This document shows positions 41,625 to 58,218 of a stretch of DNA of 64,000 bases, piece after piece. Source of the DNA: Halichondria panicea (Eukaryota; Porifera; Demospongiae; Suberitida; Halichondriidae); NCBI RefSeq assembly GCF_963675165.1, contig NC_087393.1, positions 5,411,702 through 5,475,701 of the forward strand, written 5' to 3'. The notes beneath the pieces are model-generated. The model did no database searches. It saw nothing but the letters and a program-made list of their open reading frames with translations, and had not been told where the DNA came from. How positions within the stretch are numbered: the first letter of the stretch is position 1; each line of letters opens with the position of its first letter. The position numbers were made by a program, and so were the translations under genes.

Positions 41625-43802
41625 ATGTCTCAAAGGAACTCTACCAATCTCACAGTGGACGTGCTCTGTGATCTTGACGACTACCTGGCTAGTCTGGCAG
41701 AGGAGCCTGAAGAAGAAGTGGAGGATGATGTATTTGAACCAAGTCCAGACGCTGAAGATGCTTGTCCTAGTTGCAGAGTGAACAGCTCCCCTCTCATCTG
41801 TGCTGCTACAAGCGGACACTCTGGCTGTTTGAAGGTCATACTCAGCAAGGGTAATTGCGATCTTGCATCTGAGAGATCTGAAAATGGAGCTACACTTGCT
41901 CATATTCTAGCGAGGAAGAACGAAATTGAGTGCTTACGGATAGTGATTGCTGCAGACTATAGTCTGTGTACTGTTGGTGATGCCAGAGGAGCCACTCCAC
42001 TGCATGTGTGTGCTCACCATGGTCATGCAGACTGTCTTGTCTGTCTTATTGATAATGGAGGATCAGCTAACCAGAAAGATTTCGATGGAGCTACCCCAGT
42101 TCATTTCGCAGCTGCGTCTGGCCATCTTAACTGCTTGAAAATGTTATTGGAGAGAGGGAAAGGAGATCCTAACCCGCAGACAAAGAGTGGGGAAACACCA
42201 GGTACTCAATCATTTGCTGTATGCCTCAAATGGTGCACATTATGAGGCATTTTGACTAACTACTACCCCCCATTATATGTATATCGTACAATTATAATAA
42301 ACTATATGTTCACAACCCTCCGTCCTAAAACTATACTCACCGTACATAAGAAATTCAGATTACCACTTATTTATCATGCTTGTAACAACCCCTCCCCCCC
42401 CCCCACACACAGTGTACTATGCGGCCCAGGAGGGTCACCTGGACTGCGTACAATGTCTAGTGGACCAGTACAAGGCGGACCCAGGACTGGCATCTTATGA
42501 TGGAATGACTCCACTCCATGCAGGGGCACAAACTGGCAGGCTCAACATTACCCACTGGCTCACACGATCAGCTGGTTGTCCCATGACATGTAGGACCATG
42601 GACGGGGCCACGCCCATGCACTTTGCAGCCGCTAAAGGTGAGATTCTATCCTTTAAGTACAACCCAAAATTTGCGCTTCTTCCCCAGCGAATTCTGCTAC
42701 CATAATTCTTAGCATTCAGGAATTAGTTTGGCCTATATTAAAGGTGTATTTATTCTTTACTTCATAGTGTAGCATTTTGATTTTAGACAATTTGTTCACA
42801 CTCTCTGGTACTTGATGTATATCATGTGCAGGTCATGTGGCTATACTGGAATGGATGCTCCACCACTCATTGGCCACTGGACTGGAACAGGATGACTTTG
42901 GGGCCACCCCCGTGCACGATGCAGCTGAGCAAGGACAGCTCGAGTGTCTCCACGTGTTCTACAATCACTCGCTGGACCTCGAGACTAGAGACAGTGATGG
43001 TCTCACACCTTTGTACGTATATGGGTGGGATCTCACACCTTTGTACGTACTTGTATATGGGTGTGGTGGTTATTCATTGATTGATTGATTGTTGACAAGT
43101 GCATGTACTCAGTTGACCCATGCACTGTGAATAACTATCCGTTAATGTCATTTATAGCTTCGTTTGCCTGGTTTCTAAGCACAATGTACATGCAGTTAGT
43201 TACCTAGTTACCTATACTCCTAGTGCATAGTGGAAGGCTCACCGAGGTTTGAATACACCAACTATACAGTGTTTCTGAATTTATAAACTATTATTCATTT
43301 CCATGAAATTATATAGCATGTCTAATAAAATGCTCTCTCGATATGTGTACACCCACCACACCACACACACACACACACCACACCACACACACCCACACCA
43401 CAGGGACATGGCTAAGGAGAAGGGCCACAAAAATTGTGTCCACTTTCTAGAGAGCCCTCAGTTGGCGTACGAGGAGGCAAGGAAACACAATGCTGACACA
43501 AAGACTGCAGAGTACCATCACCTCTTGTCTAGTGATGCCAGCAGCACTGGTCCTGAACCAAGTCTCAAGAGACGCAAAACATTCTCCAGCTTCTTGAGAA
43601 AACCAAAAAAAAAGGTAAACCATGCATGCAGGTTTAAAGCATCTAATTAATTAAGTATGTGTGTATATAGCATCACCACCTGCTTTCAGTCTGTTTCTGG
43701 TAGGCATAATAATGATATTGTAAGGTGACTATTAATACTGTTGTTCCTCTTCATGTGCAGGCATCCTCCTCCTCATCAAGCTTTCAGGGCAGAGCCAAGT
43801 AA
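41625..43802 (+). CDS. Ankyrin-repeat protein, espin-like
   Basis: Five exons (41625-42201, 42413-42637, 42832-43012, 43404-43614, 43761-43802) give 411 residues. An acidic N-terminus (LAEEPEEEVEDDVFE) precedes about nine ankyrin repeats, among them ATPLHVCAHHGHADCLVCLI, ATPVHFAAASGHLNCLKMLL, VYYAAQEGHLDCVQCLVDQY, MTPLHAGAQTGRLNITHWLT and ATPMHFAAAKGHVAILEWML. The C-terminus is basic and Ser-rich (SLKRRKTFSSFLRKPKKK). The repeat spelling resembles espin and espin-like proteins, which bundle actin, but no actin-binding module was recognised, so function is open. It converges on the RGS gene. Confidence 0.8.
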
Positions 43803-45164
43803 AGGACTTTCAAACTGTCTATATAGACTTTATTATATCTTTCTATTGACCCCCTCCCTCATGCATGCAGTGTATAACCACATTGATAATTATGCCTCGA
43901 CCCTAACTGCTCAACGGTTGCAATGCAACGAAAACTAACAACTTCTATATATAGGCTTCTATATAGCCAAGTTCTCTTAGATTTTGATTCGTGGATTAGC
44001 AAACTAAAGCTTCTTTCTCTCTTATGGCTAGTTATGACTGACAGTGAAGGCTGCAGTCTCTTCAGAACTTTCATAGCATCATCCGTTCCTTTCCAAAAAG
44101 TACTCTAGGCACACATCCTGTTACGCTACTAGTTACCCATGCATGCATAATCATTAAAAAACAATCCAGCATGGAAAAAAACCGTTTGCTACTGCCTAAT
44201 GAAAGACTTGTGTGTGTGTCGTGTCGACTGCTATATATCTTCGAAGACATCCTTCAACGGCCATCTAGCTGCTTCCGTGGACCTCACCATATTGCGGACT
44301 CCAACCTCTCTGTCTGAACTCTGAATAGTTATAGCTTCACATTATCCATATCTCCTCAGCCTCTGTCACTCTATTCAAAAAAATAAAAATAAAAAAACTA
44401 CCACTGTAGACTAGCCGGCAGCTGTTGCCTAATGAAAGACAGCTAGCAGGAGGCTGTGTTACCTTTTGCCAATTGTTTTATAATTATAAGGAATGTTGCA
44501 AACTGCACTGTGCTGTGTTTCTTGGCATGTAAACAGTGAAAAAACATAATAAAAAAAAACTACCACTGTAGCCGGGGCTGTTGACTATCACAATGAAAGA
44601 CTACAGGAGGGCTGTGATCTAATGAAAGACTACAGGAGACCTGTTGACTATCACAATGAAAGACTACAGGAAAGTGAGTGGACCAGTTTCCCGGCCACCC
44701 ACCTACAGCTCTGGAGCCCCGGTTTATAACCCACACGCTACATGGGTGAACTGCAATAAGTCAAAAATGTGGGAGGAAGGGAATCTTTTAGCCTCGATCC
44801 AAGGCCGCACTGACGCCTGGCCTAGTATATACATGTATACAATTGCACGCATGTAAAACAAATCAGTGAGTAAAAACATTATAGATAAGCTTATAGTTTA
44901 TTCCCCTACTATATTTAACACTCTAATACTTTTTGAGCGAAAGCATAACATGGCAAGAGGCATTAGTACAGCGCAGCTTGCAACACTCATTATAAACAGA
45001 CATCATCGAAGTAACTTTCTTTCAGAAGTGAAACTGTCAGCACAAAACTGCACAATCGAGCAAATTTAAAATCAAATCTAAATTATACAACTACAACGTT
45101 CTACTGATTCCTGCACTGATTCCAGAGTGACACACACACACACACACGCCCACACCACACCACA

Positions 45165-45204
<40 letters not shown>

Positions 45205-45205
45205 G
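43803..45205. other. Convergent intergenic region with decayed tandem repeat
   Basis: No exon was found. Between 44180 and 44670 a diverged unit recurs, marked by cctaatgaaagac or caatgaaagactacagga (about 44200, 44430, 44590, 44620, 44655) and by A-rich stretches before ctaccactgtag (44398, 44558). A piece reading tagcctcgatccaaggccgc near 44791 resembles the end of the inverted-repeat element at 55892-55981. The rest is AT-rich and featureless. Confidence 0.5.
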
Positions 45206-51609
<6,404 letters not shown>

Positions 51610-52312
51610 GATAGAGTTAGGGTCTTGACAGTCTCTGCTAGAACATTAACAGTCAACTCATGTATAAAGCATGAGCTACTGGCTTGCTACAGTGATCGGG
51701 TTATGATCGCGCGCAGTGAAGTCTCTTCCGCACCACACCCAGCCCCTCCCACTTTTAGTTATGTGCGCATGCTCAATAGGGAAACCACCTTTTTAGGGCT
51801 GACCTTGATTAATCATCACATCAGAGTCATCATCGCGAGCATTAAAGAAAGGATCTTCTAGTTCCATTACTGATAGATTAGGTGAGTTATCTCATGTACT
51901 ATAGCCTCAGAAACCTGTCTAGGCTGTAGCCAACGGTCATTTCTCATGCCTGTACATGTGGATGAGCCTATGTACTGTTACTAAAAGCTATAACTCTTTA
52001 ATACTGTGTGTTGTCTTTAACAGTGTGGCTATAGTGTGTGTGTGTGTGTATTGGTAGTAGAGGGAAGATCTGAAAAACTGGTATCCGTAGTTAATCTGCT
52101 GAATCATATTTACCAACACACAAAATATGCCTGAGCCTTTTCAGAATTAGAATATTTGGTTGTTTAAAAGGAGTCCATACCTACATGTACATGTACAGAA
52201 GCTGGTTTAAGTTGCGTACGGATTCTTATTAAACGTAGTTTTCAATTTGTTTTCATCACTCTCACGTTGTTATTTATACCACACCACAGAGATAACACAC
52301 ACAGAGATAATA
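51610..52312. promoter_or_regulatory. Divergent intergenic region, R7 RGS / RhoGDI
   Basis: The 703 bp between the two start codons contain both promoters and perhaps a 5' non-coding exon for either gene. A gcgcatgc word at ~51764 resembles an NRF1 half site. No coding exon is seen. Confidence 0.45.
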
Positions 52313-54279
52313 ATGGCCGAGGAAGAAGTTGCTGGAGCTACTGCCGCCACTATTGGGGATGTAAGTGTGTGCCCCTGCTCGTTAGTATGTCTCTTTCGTG
52401 TGTGCCAATAATATTATTATGTGGTGTACATAATTATCACAGTCACTTAGTGTGCCTCATTTGTACACCCTTATGCTTGTGTGGTGTGGTAAGCCTCTAA
52501 TAAGCACTGCTTATGCTTGTGTGGTAAGCCTCTAATAAGCACTGCTTATGCTTGTGTTGTGTGGTAAGCCTCTATAATTATAAGCACTCTTTATGCTTGT
52601 GTAGTCAGCCTCCATATAAGCACTGCTTATGCTTGTATAGTCAGCCTCCATAATTATAAGCACTCCCATTGTTTAAAGTAGCATACTTTGTGCGTGTGCT
52701 CACTCAAGCTCTGAGAGCCTATGAGATAGACGCATTTGTTGGTTTCTAGGAGAGATAAGAATGCGTGTCTTGTGTGGCTAGTGTGTCGTGATTGTGTGTT
52801 GGGAAGGGTAAATTGATATCATTGTAACCATTAACCATCACTGTGTGTTTTGTTTCTTATGTGGTTCACAATGTTATTGATTCACCTTGAAACAAAAACC
52901 AGCCACATATGCTTGTTGATTCTAACCTCATCTCAGTGTGTGTATTTTACAAATGCTATCTTCCTCCCAATCCACTCTCACCCTATCTCCATTCATGGCA
53001 TCATTTCACCATCTCACATGTCACGGTAAGTGTCACCATCTATAATCTCATATAACTTGTTTTCAAACCTGTCTGACCACCTCCACCACCGTAGCTTAGA
53101 ATACCCCCCCTCTCCACACACTTCACACCTCACACTTCCCACACACACCTCACACTTGTCACACAGGAGGAGGAGGACGAGGTTACACCAGGCTACAAGG
53201 CTCCTAAACAAGTAGACCTCAAGACTCTGCAAGATCTTGATGCTGATGACGAGGCTCTGGTCAAGTACAAGGCCGAGTTGCTTGGCAACACTACTGACGT
53301 ACTAGGTGTGTGTTCTACTCTCATCACTGAATATGTGTGCATCCAGCAATGTAACAATATAAAGTTCTGTACAGTATGTATGTGCGTCAATTAAGCTTAA
53401 AAAAGTGCTAAAAAGCTACAAAAATGGTGCCAATCCTAGTCACAGTGTCCTGGCTTTAGCAACATTTAATAGTGTGGAGTTTGTATGTTAATTACTATAC
53501 CTCGGTGTGAATGTGCCAGAGGTTACTGTATTTGTGTTGGCTGCACAGATGAGGGTGGGAACAACGTGGTGCTCAAGACAATGTCCGTGTCAGTGGAGGG
53601 GAGAGATGATATAACCTTGGATTTGACGGGTACGTTTTGTAGTTACAGCGCATGCATGTGATCTACATGCACTCCCTCCTTTTAGGTGACTTGACGAAGT
53701 TCAAGAGCACACCGATCATTATCAAAGAGGGGACAACATACAGGATTAAGATTGGGTTCAGAGTTCAACGTGAAATAGTAGCTGGTCTTCGCTACTTCCA
53801 AGCTTCATATCGGAAAGGAATTAAAGGTACACAAGTCACATGACTCCACTCTGTTAGTGACACACGTCACATGACTAGTGTGTGTTGTCTGCATACACAT
53901 GTCACATGACTCCACTCTGTAGTGACACGCGTCACATGACTAGTGTGTGTTGTCTGCATACACATCATACACACGTCACATGACTCCACTCTGTAGTGAC
54001 ACACGTCACATGACTCCACTCTGTTAGTTGTTAGTGTGTGTTATCTGCATACACTCATAGTTATGATTATACTCCCCCTCAGTTGACAAGAGTAACATGA
54101 TGGTTGGCAGCTACGGTCCTAAGACTGAGGCTCATGAGCACAGATCTGCACCAGATGAAGCCCCCTCCGGAGTGATAGCGCGAGGTCTCTACACTGTTAA
54201 GAGCAAGTTCACTGATGATGACAAGAACATCTACCTTGAGTGGGAGTGGACGCTCCAGATCAAGAAAGATTGGGCTTGA
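52313..54279 (+). CDS. ARHGDIA: Rho GDP-dissociation inhibitor
   Basis: Five exons (52313-52360, 53167-53305, 53549-53629, 53686-53826, 54083-54279) give 201 residues; human RhoGDI alpha has 204. The acidic N-terminus and helix segment (EEEDEVTPGYKAPKQVDLKT; DDEALVKYKAELLG) is followed by the immunoglobulin-like isoprenyl pocket: VSVEGRDDITLDLTGD, YRIKIGFRVQREIVAGLRYF, MMVGSYGPKTEAHEHRSAPD, and the terminal WEWTLQIKKDWA. Role: keeps prenylated Rho, Rac and Cdc42 soluble and inactive in the cytosol. Single-copy invertebrate genes are orthologous to the whole vertebrate set, so the symbol is approximate. Introns 1 and 4 carry short tandem repeats. Confidence 0.96.
52490..52670. repeat. ~45-60 bp tandem repeat in RhoGDI intron 1
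   Basis: Four copies marked by ttatgcttgtgtggtaagcc and taataagcactgc, with small length changes. Confidence 0.8.
53828..54055. repeat. ~60-bp tandem repeat in RhoGDI intron 4
   Basis: Words cacatgactccactctgtag, tgacacacgtcacatgacta and gtgtgtgttgtctgcataca recur three to four times. CACATGAC and ACACGTCA words give many E-box-like sites, probably by chance. Confidence 0.8.
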
Positions 54280-54901
54280 TGATTGTAGACCATGCGCTTG
54301 AACAGACTCGTTTGTTGTTGTGTATGTAGCCTCTAGATATAGTATAATTATTAGCTGTCGTTTTGAACTAGTTAACCATCTTTTTTGTTGGAATTTTAAC
54401 GATGTTGTACAATGTAAAGTGTTGTAAATTAATCATTGCAAAAACTTCTGGTGTAGACTTCCTTAATATTATTAGTCTCGTGAATCAGCCGACCTTGAAA
54501 AGTCTCTCCAAGGCAGGCTGATTTGTGAGACTATCTTCTCCTGTGCTCTAGACATACTCTTCCTCTTTGTAACACTGCTGCTCTCTCTGCAAGATCAGCC
54601 CCACCCCTTCTTCCTGCAGTAGTGTGCATGATCCGCTGCAATGTGTGTAGCTATATAAATTATATTGATGTTGATGCTTGTGACTTGATAATATGTTGCC
54701 CCCCTCTTTCAAAACACTCACCCCACCCATACACACTCAGGATTGTTTCCTTGACAGGGACTGTGTTGGAGAGCTGGTGTGTCTTTTCGCAGGATTACAA
54801 AAAATTTAATGTTTCAAATTTTAGAGTTCACCTATAAAACCTAGCTATATACACACTGTTCTCTATTACTACATCACAGTTTTGATGCTACATCACAGTT
54901 T
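54280..54901. other. Convergent spacer downstream of RhoGDI
   Basis: This holds the RhoGDI 3' UTR and the 3' UTR of the minus-strand secreted protein gene. Apart from the hairpin at 54473-54533, I see no feature. Confidence 0.4.
54473..54533. repeat. Short imperfect hairpin element
   Basis: The two ends, tagtctcgtgaatcagccga and ggctgatttgtgagacta, pair apart from a small internal mismatch, and ccttg/caagg extends the stem. The loop is aaaagtctct. About 61 bp in total. Confidence 0.7.
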
Positions 54902-55718
54902 CTACAGGACAGCAACCAGTGCTAGCAACAGTGACATCACAATGGCCAGAGGCATGGCAATGATCAGGGCAGCTCCTCCTCCCAATGTGTTATTACACAC
55001 TGGAGCCGTGCACCCAGAGGGCAGTAGATCGGTAATGTCGATACCGGCCACCGCAGTAACCTTTGACAATCCATCGACACAGTACGTCAGCTGCATGAGT
55101 GAATATAATTATAGGCAATAATTATACTTCTTAATTAACTGCACTATATATAATTTACATTGTGCACAGCTGAGTTGCATGTGGACAGTTGGTGGCTAGG
55201 CATGGTCCTGCAATGACCTGGCCAACCATCTCCCCAAACACAGTTGCATTTTGAGCAAGGCAGAGTCCTTTATCATCCATAGAGCACACTGCATAGGAGG
55301 CCATTAGCACATAGTTACAGTTAGCACTTTGCTATTGAATGCATTGAAACATAAATGCAAGCAGTGAGCTGCAAATTACTCTTACTCACACCCATCAATA
55401 AATGGCAACTGGCACCTATCCATCAGTACAGCGTTCACCTCACTGGCACAATAATCTTTGTTTGAACAAAAGTTCTGAAGGACAACAGGATCGATATCTC
55501 CGCCAATCTGTGGGGAAATGGGGCAACTATATAAAACCTTGGCACACAGTAGCGCAGTGTTGTAAACTCACCTGGAAGGCATTACCGAATGCCTCAAGGC
55601 AGTTTTGATTTAGTTCAGTGAGGCTGTCAAAGAAACACGATATCTGACTCTGTGTGGTCTGACCCACAGCTCCTGTTAAGCAAACTGACAGAGTGAGAAA
55701 GAGCACAAACACCTTCAT
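54902..55718 (-). CDS. Small secreted Cys-containing protein, copy A (frame unresolved at the tail)
   Basis: Exon 1 (55718-55572) encodes a signal peptide and start of the mature protein (MKVFVLFLTLSVCLTGAVGQ, then TTQSQISCFFDS). Exon 2 (55507-55390) continues IGGDIDPVVLQNFCSNKDYC. Exon 3 (from 55288) gives CSMDDKGLCLAQNATVFGEM. In that frame it reaches a TAA at 55155-55157 after a 7-nt deletion relative to copy B. A terminal exon (55090-54902) is well preserved and encodes LTYCVDGLSKV, a Gly/Ala segment and a hydrophobic end (LAIVMSLLLALVAVL), typical of a GPI-anchor signal. Either the product is secreted without the tail, or there is a frameshift or assembly indel. Family unknown. Confidence 0.55.
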
Positions 55719-55744
55719 CTTGCTGCTTTGTCAATATAGAACAC

Positions 55745-55802
55745 TAGTTGGGCGTGGCCCCACCCTGGACGCGAGCGTCCAGGGTGGGGCCACGCCCAAC
55801 TA
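55745..55802. repeat. Perfect 28-bp-arm palindrome
   Basis: Arms tagttgggcgtggccccacc + ctggacgc and their exact complement are separated by only the dinucleotide GA. The GC-rich hairpin lies ~27 bp upstream of the copy A start codon, so it could form in the leader RNA. Confidence 0.95.
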
Positions 55803-55891
55803 ATAGAACACCGCGATATACTATTACTGTTGCTGTCGCCGTCGAAAAGGTATGGCACGTGCAACAATATTATTATTGTCGAGGGCCGCAC

Positions 55892-55981
55892 TAGCCTCGA
55901 TCCCAGGCCGAGTTTTCTCTTTTATAACGGTTATTTGCCTAACCCTTATAAAAGCGAAAACTCGGCCTGGGATCGAGGCTA
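55892..55981. mobile_element. 90-bp inverted-repeat element with 9-bp target duplication
   Basis: The ends tagcctcgatcccaggccga...ttttc and its perfect complement (26 bp) extend to about 36 bp with one mismatch, leaving an ~18-bp loop. The element is flanked on both sides by gggccgcac (55883-55891 and 55982-55990), a 9-bp direct duplication. No coding capacity. A related end occurs at ~44791 and another (ctagcctcgatctcctaggc) near 56008. Confidence 0.85.
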
Positions 55982-56087
55982 GGGCCGCACATGCACATCT
56001 TATACGCTAGCCTCGATCTCCTAGGCTATAATTTATAGTATCTATGCGTGATGTCTGAACTGTATATGTATAGCTCTTGCTTGTTTA

Positions 56088-56336
56088 GGCCACTCCAAGT
56101 GATACTCTGGTTTCTGGTCCTGAAGTTTTTCTAATTGCGGGCGGCTTTTCTCATTATCAATTTCACCTTATGAATCTCATTATTTTGCAAATGAATATCA
56201 TTATCACACTATTTTGTACTGCATGGACCATTATGCGCATGTGTAGTAGAAATAATGGATCGAAATCCAATAATGAGATAGAATAAAATCTTATGTGGGC
56301 GGTGGACCAGAAACCAGAGTATCACTTGGAGTGGCC
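56088..56336. mobile_element. PIF/Harbinger-like MITE with 33-bp inverted ends and TTA duplication
   Basis: The perfect 33-bp ends start ggccactccaagtgatactc (56088-56120) and finish gagtatcacttggagtggcc (56304-56336). The base triplet TTA precedes the left end and follows the right end, the 3-bp target duplication usual for PIF/Harbinger elements. The 183-bp inside is AT-rich and non-coding. Confidence 0.82.
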
Positions 56337-56510
56337 TTATTGCTTAGTCACTATTATATGTGTTATAGTATAATTATATGTTTACAGAGCTAGAGAAATT
56401 CAACGTCACAAAAGAACAACTACACTTCCAATAGTCTACCTAACCGTTAAACGTTCACCGGTTCTATAGCTATTGTTCTTCATAGTTTTCCATGCTACAA
56501 CTATACAGTT

Positions 56511-57378
56511 CTACAGGACAGCAACCAGTGCTAGCAACAGTGACATCACAATGGCCAGAGGCATGGCAATGATCAGGGCAGCTCCTCCCACTGTAGTATC
56601 ACACGCTGGAGCCATGCATCCTGAGGGCAACACTATAGTGTTCAAGTTGAAACCAATAAACTCAGTGACTATTGCCAGCCCATCGAGACAGCACGATATC
56701 TGCACCAGTGAATATAGGTACACAAGATTTGTCAAAACAGTATAGACAACACACAAGGAGCACATTTCTGTCATGTGCTCCTGAACACACTCATGCTACG
56801 TACATCTTGCACAGCTGAGTTGCATGTAGCATCAGAACAATTGGTATTCAGGCACGGCTCTGCAATGGCTGTGGCAATATTTTGGTACAACACAGTTTGG
56901 TTTCGACCAACGCAGAATCCATCATCATCCATAGAGCATACTGAATAGCATTAGCAATTTGTTAGCAATTTGCAAACACAATAATGCAACAACTTACTTC
57001 CCAGAATTACTGGTGACTGGCATTTTATCCATCAGAAAAGTGTTAAATTGAGCACCACAACCGTCTGAGCAAAACCTTTGAAGGGCTTCAACATTGACTG
57101 AATCACCATTGCTCTGCATGCATGGTGGGAAATGGGTCAAAGTTAACTATAGGCCTATATGCATGATAATGTTAGTTTCTAAGCACCACAGCAGAAGGTT
57201 ATGCTAGCTATGCAGTGTGACTTACTGGGAGGGAATTACTGAATTCCTGTGCACAGGCCGCTGGAAAGTCAGGATCGAATATACTGTCCAAGTAACAATT
57301 GAACTGGGATGGAGCCTCAGTAGTCTGACCCATAGCACCTGCCAAGCACAGGACAAGAACAATTCCAATCACCTTCAT
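56511..57378 (-). CDS. Small secreted Cys-containing protein, copy B (frame unresolved at exon 2/3)
   Basis: Exon 1 (57378-57226) encodes MKVIGIVLVLCLAGAMGQTT, a signal peptide, then FNCYLDSIFDPDFPAACAQE. Exon 2 (57113-56998) gives NVEALQRFCSDGCGAQFNTF. The next exon, near 56934-56805, gives CSMDDDGFCVGRNQTVLYQN and CLNTNCSDATCNSAVQD. The last, ending at 56511, gives ISCCLDGLAIV and a hydrophobic tail as in copy A. The exon 2 donor (aa-gtaagt) and exon 3 acceptor differ by one base from the phase needed, so the joined frame breaks there. The pattern of Cys and N-glycosylation sites (NQT) fits a GPI-anchored surface protein. Family unknown; a frameshift, assembly error or missed splice site are all possible. 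Confidence 0.5.
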
Positions 57379-57542
57379 TGCAATTCGCTTCTTTGCAATT
57401 TGCTTCTAAACTTTATTATGATTCCTGACCAGAGGTCAGAGCTATAAATAGCATCCATTATGCACATGCGTGCAGGGTCTGTATGAAGGCCACTGATTTT
57501 ATTTAACACCTTTTATGTCTGGGACACCCAGTCCCATGAGGA

Positions 57543-57743
57543 TACCGTATAGCGGGTAATTTTCGGGGGACAAAATATTCGTGGTTCAGCAATATTGAGA
57601 CTTTTCCTGGGTAATATTTTCGTGGTTACTGCTTGCACTGCAGGTAAAGGTCGCTTCATTCGTGGGTAAAATATTCGTGGTCAGACCTCCAACCACGAAA
57701 ACCACGAATATTTTGCCCCACGAAAATTACACGCTGTACGGTA
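57543..57743. mobile_element. MITE-like element, family M1
   Basis: The left end taccgtatagcgggtaattt and right end aattacacgctgtacggta are inverted with a few mismatches. The inside repeats aatattcgtgg / ccacgaatatt. About 200 bp, flanked by TA, lying upstream of copy B. Confidence 0.75.
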
Positions 57744-58218
57744 TTCAGAACTAATTAGCGAAAAACATTAATGCATTAATACAAACTTAATTAATACAAA
57801 CTTAAAAGCATTTTATACACAAACAATTAAGACATTATTTATTTCCAAGCGTTCTTTCTGTTTTCTTGACTTTTATTGGGTAATCCTGCATGTGTGTGTG
57901 TGTGTGTGTGTGTGTGTGAGTGTGTGTGCATGCATGCGTGTAATAATGATTACCATTAACGGTGTTCCTAACACGGCCAGAGATTAATAGTGGATGGCTA
58001 TATATACAGGTCTATTTGTGTTGAGGTTGACCTTCATAATAATTACTAATGATTGTCATAACATTGTTATTAACATTGTTATACTTCACTGAAATATATT
58101 AGCCCCCCCCCCCCAAAATGAGTGTACCTAATAATTATTGCTGCCTATAATTATATTGCATGTTCATTGTCTGGGAGTTGTTTGCAAAAACTGCATGGTT
58201 TAGACCAGATGGGATAGG
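57744..58218. other. AT-rich spacer upstream of copy B / downstream of KIF19
   Basis: It contains the KIF19 3' UTR and a short TG tract near 57890-57920. A decayed attaatacaaact tandem pair lies at ~57775-57800. No gene is seen. Confidence 0.4.

Larger units (their letters stand above)
55719..56510. other. Spacer packed with inverted-repeat elements
   Basis: Between the two secreted-protein genes lie a 58-bp perfect hairpin, a 90-bp element with target duplication and a 249-bp element with 33-bp inverted ends, each listed separately. The remainder should hold the copy A promoter. Little unexplained sequence is left. Confidence 0.7.

Noticed and set aside
44644-44856. 70-codon open frame downstream of the ankyrin gene
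   Set aside because: It overlaps a decayed tandem repeat and an inverted-element end, with no coding signal.
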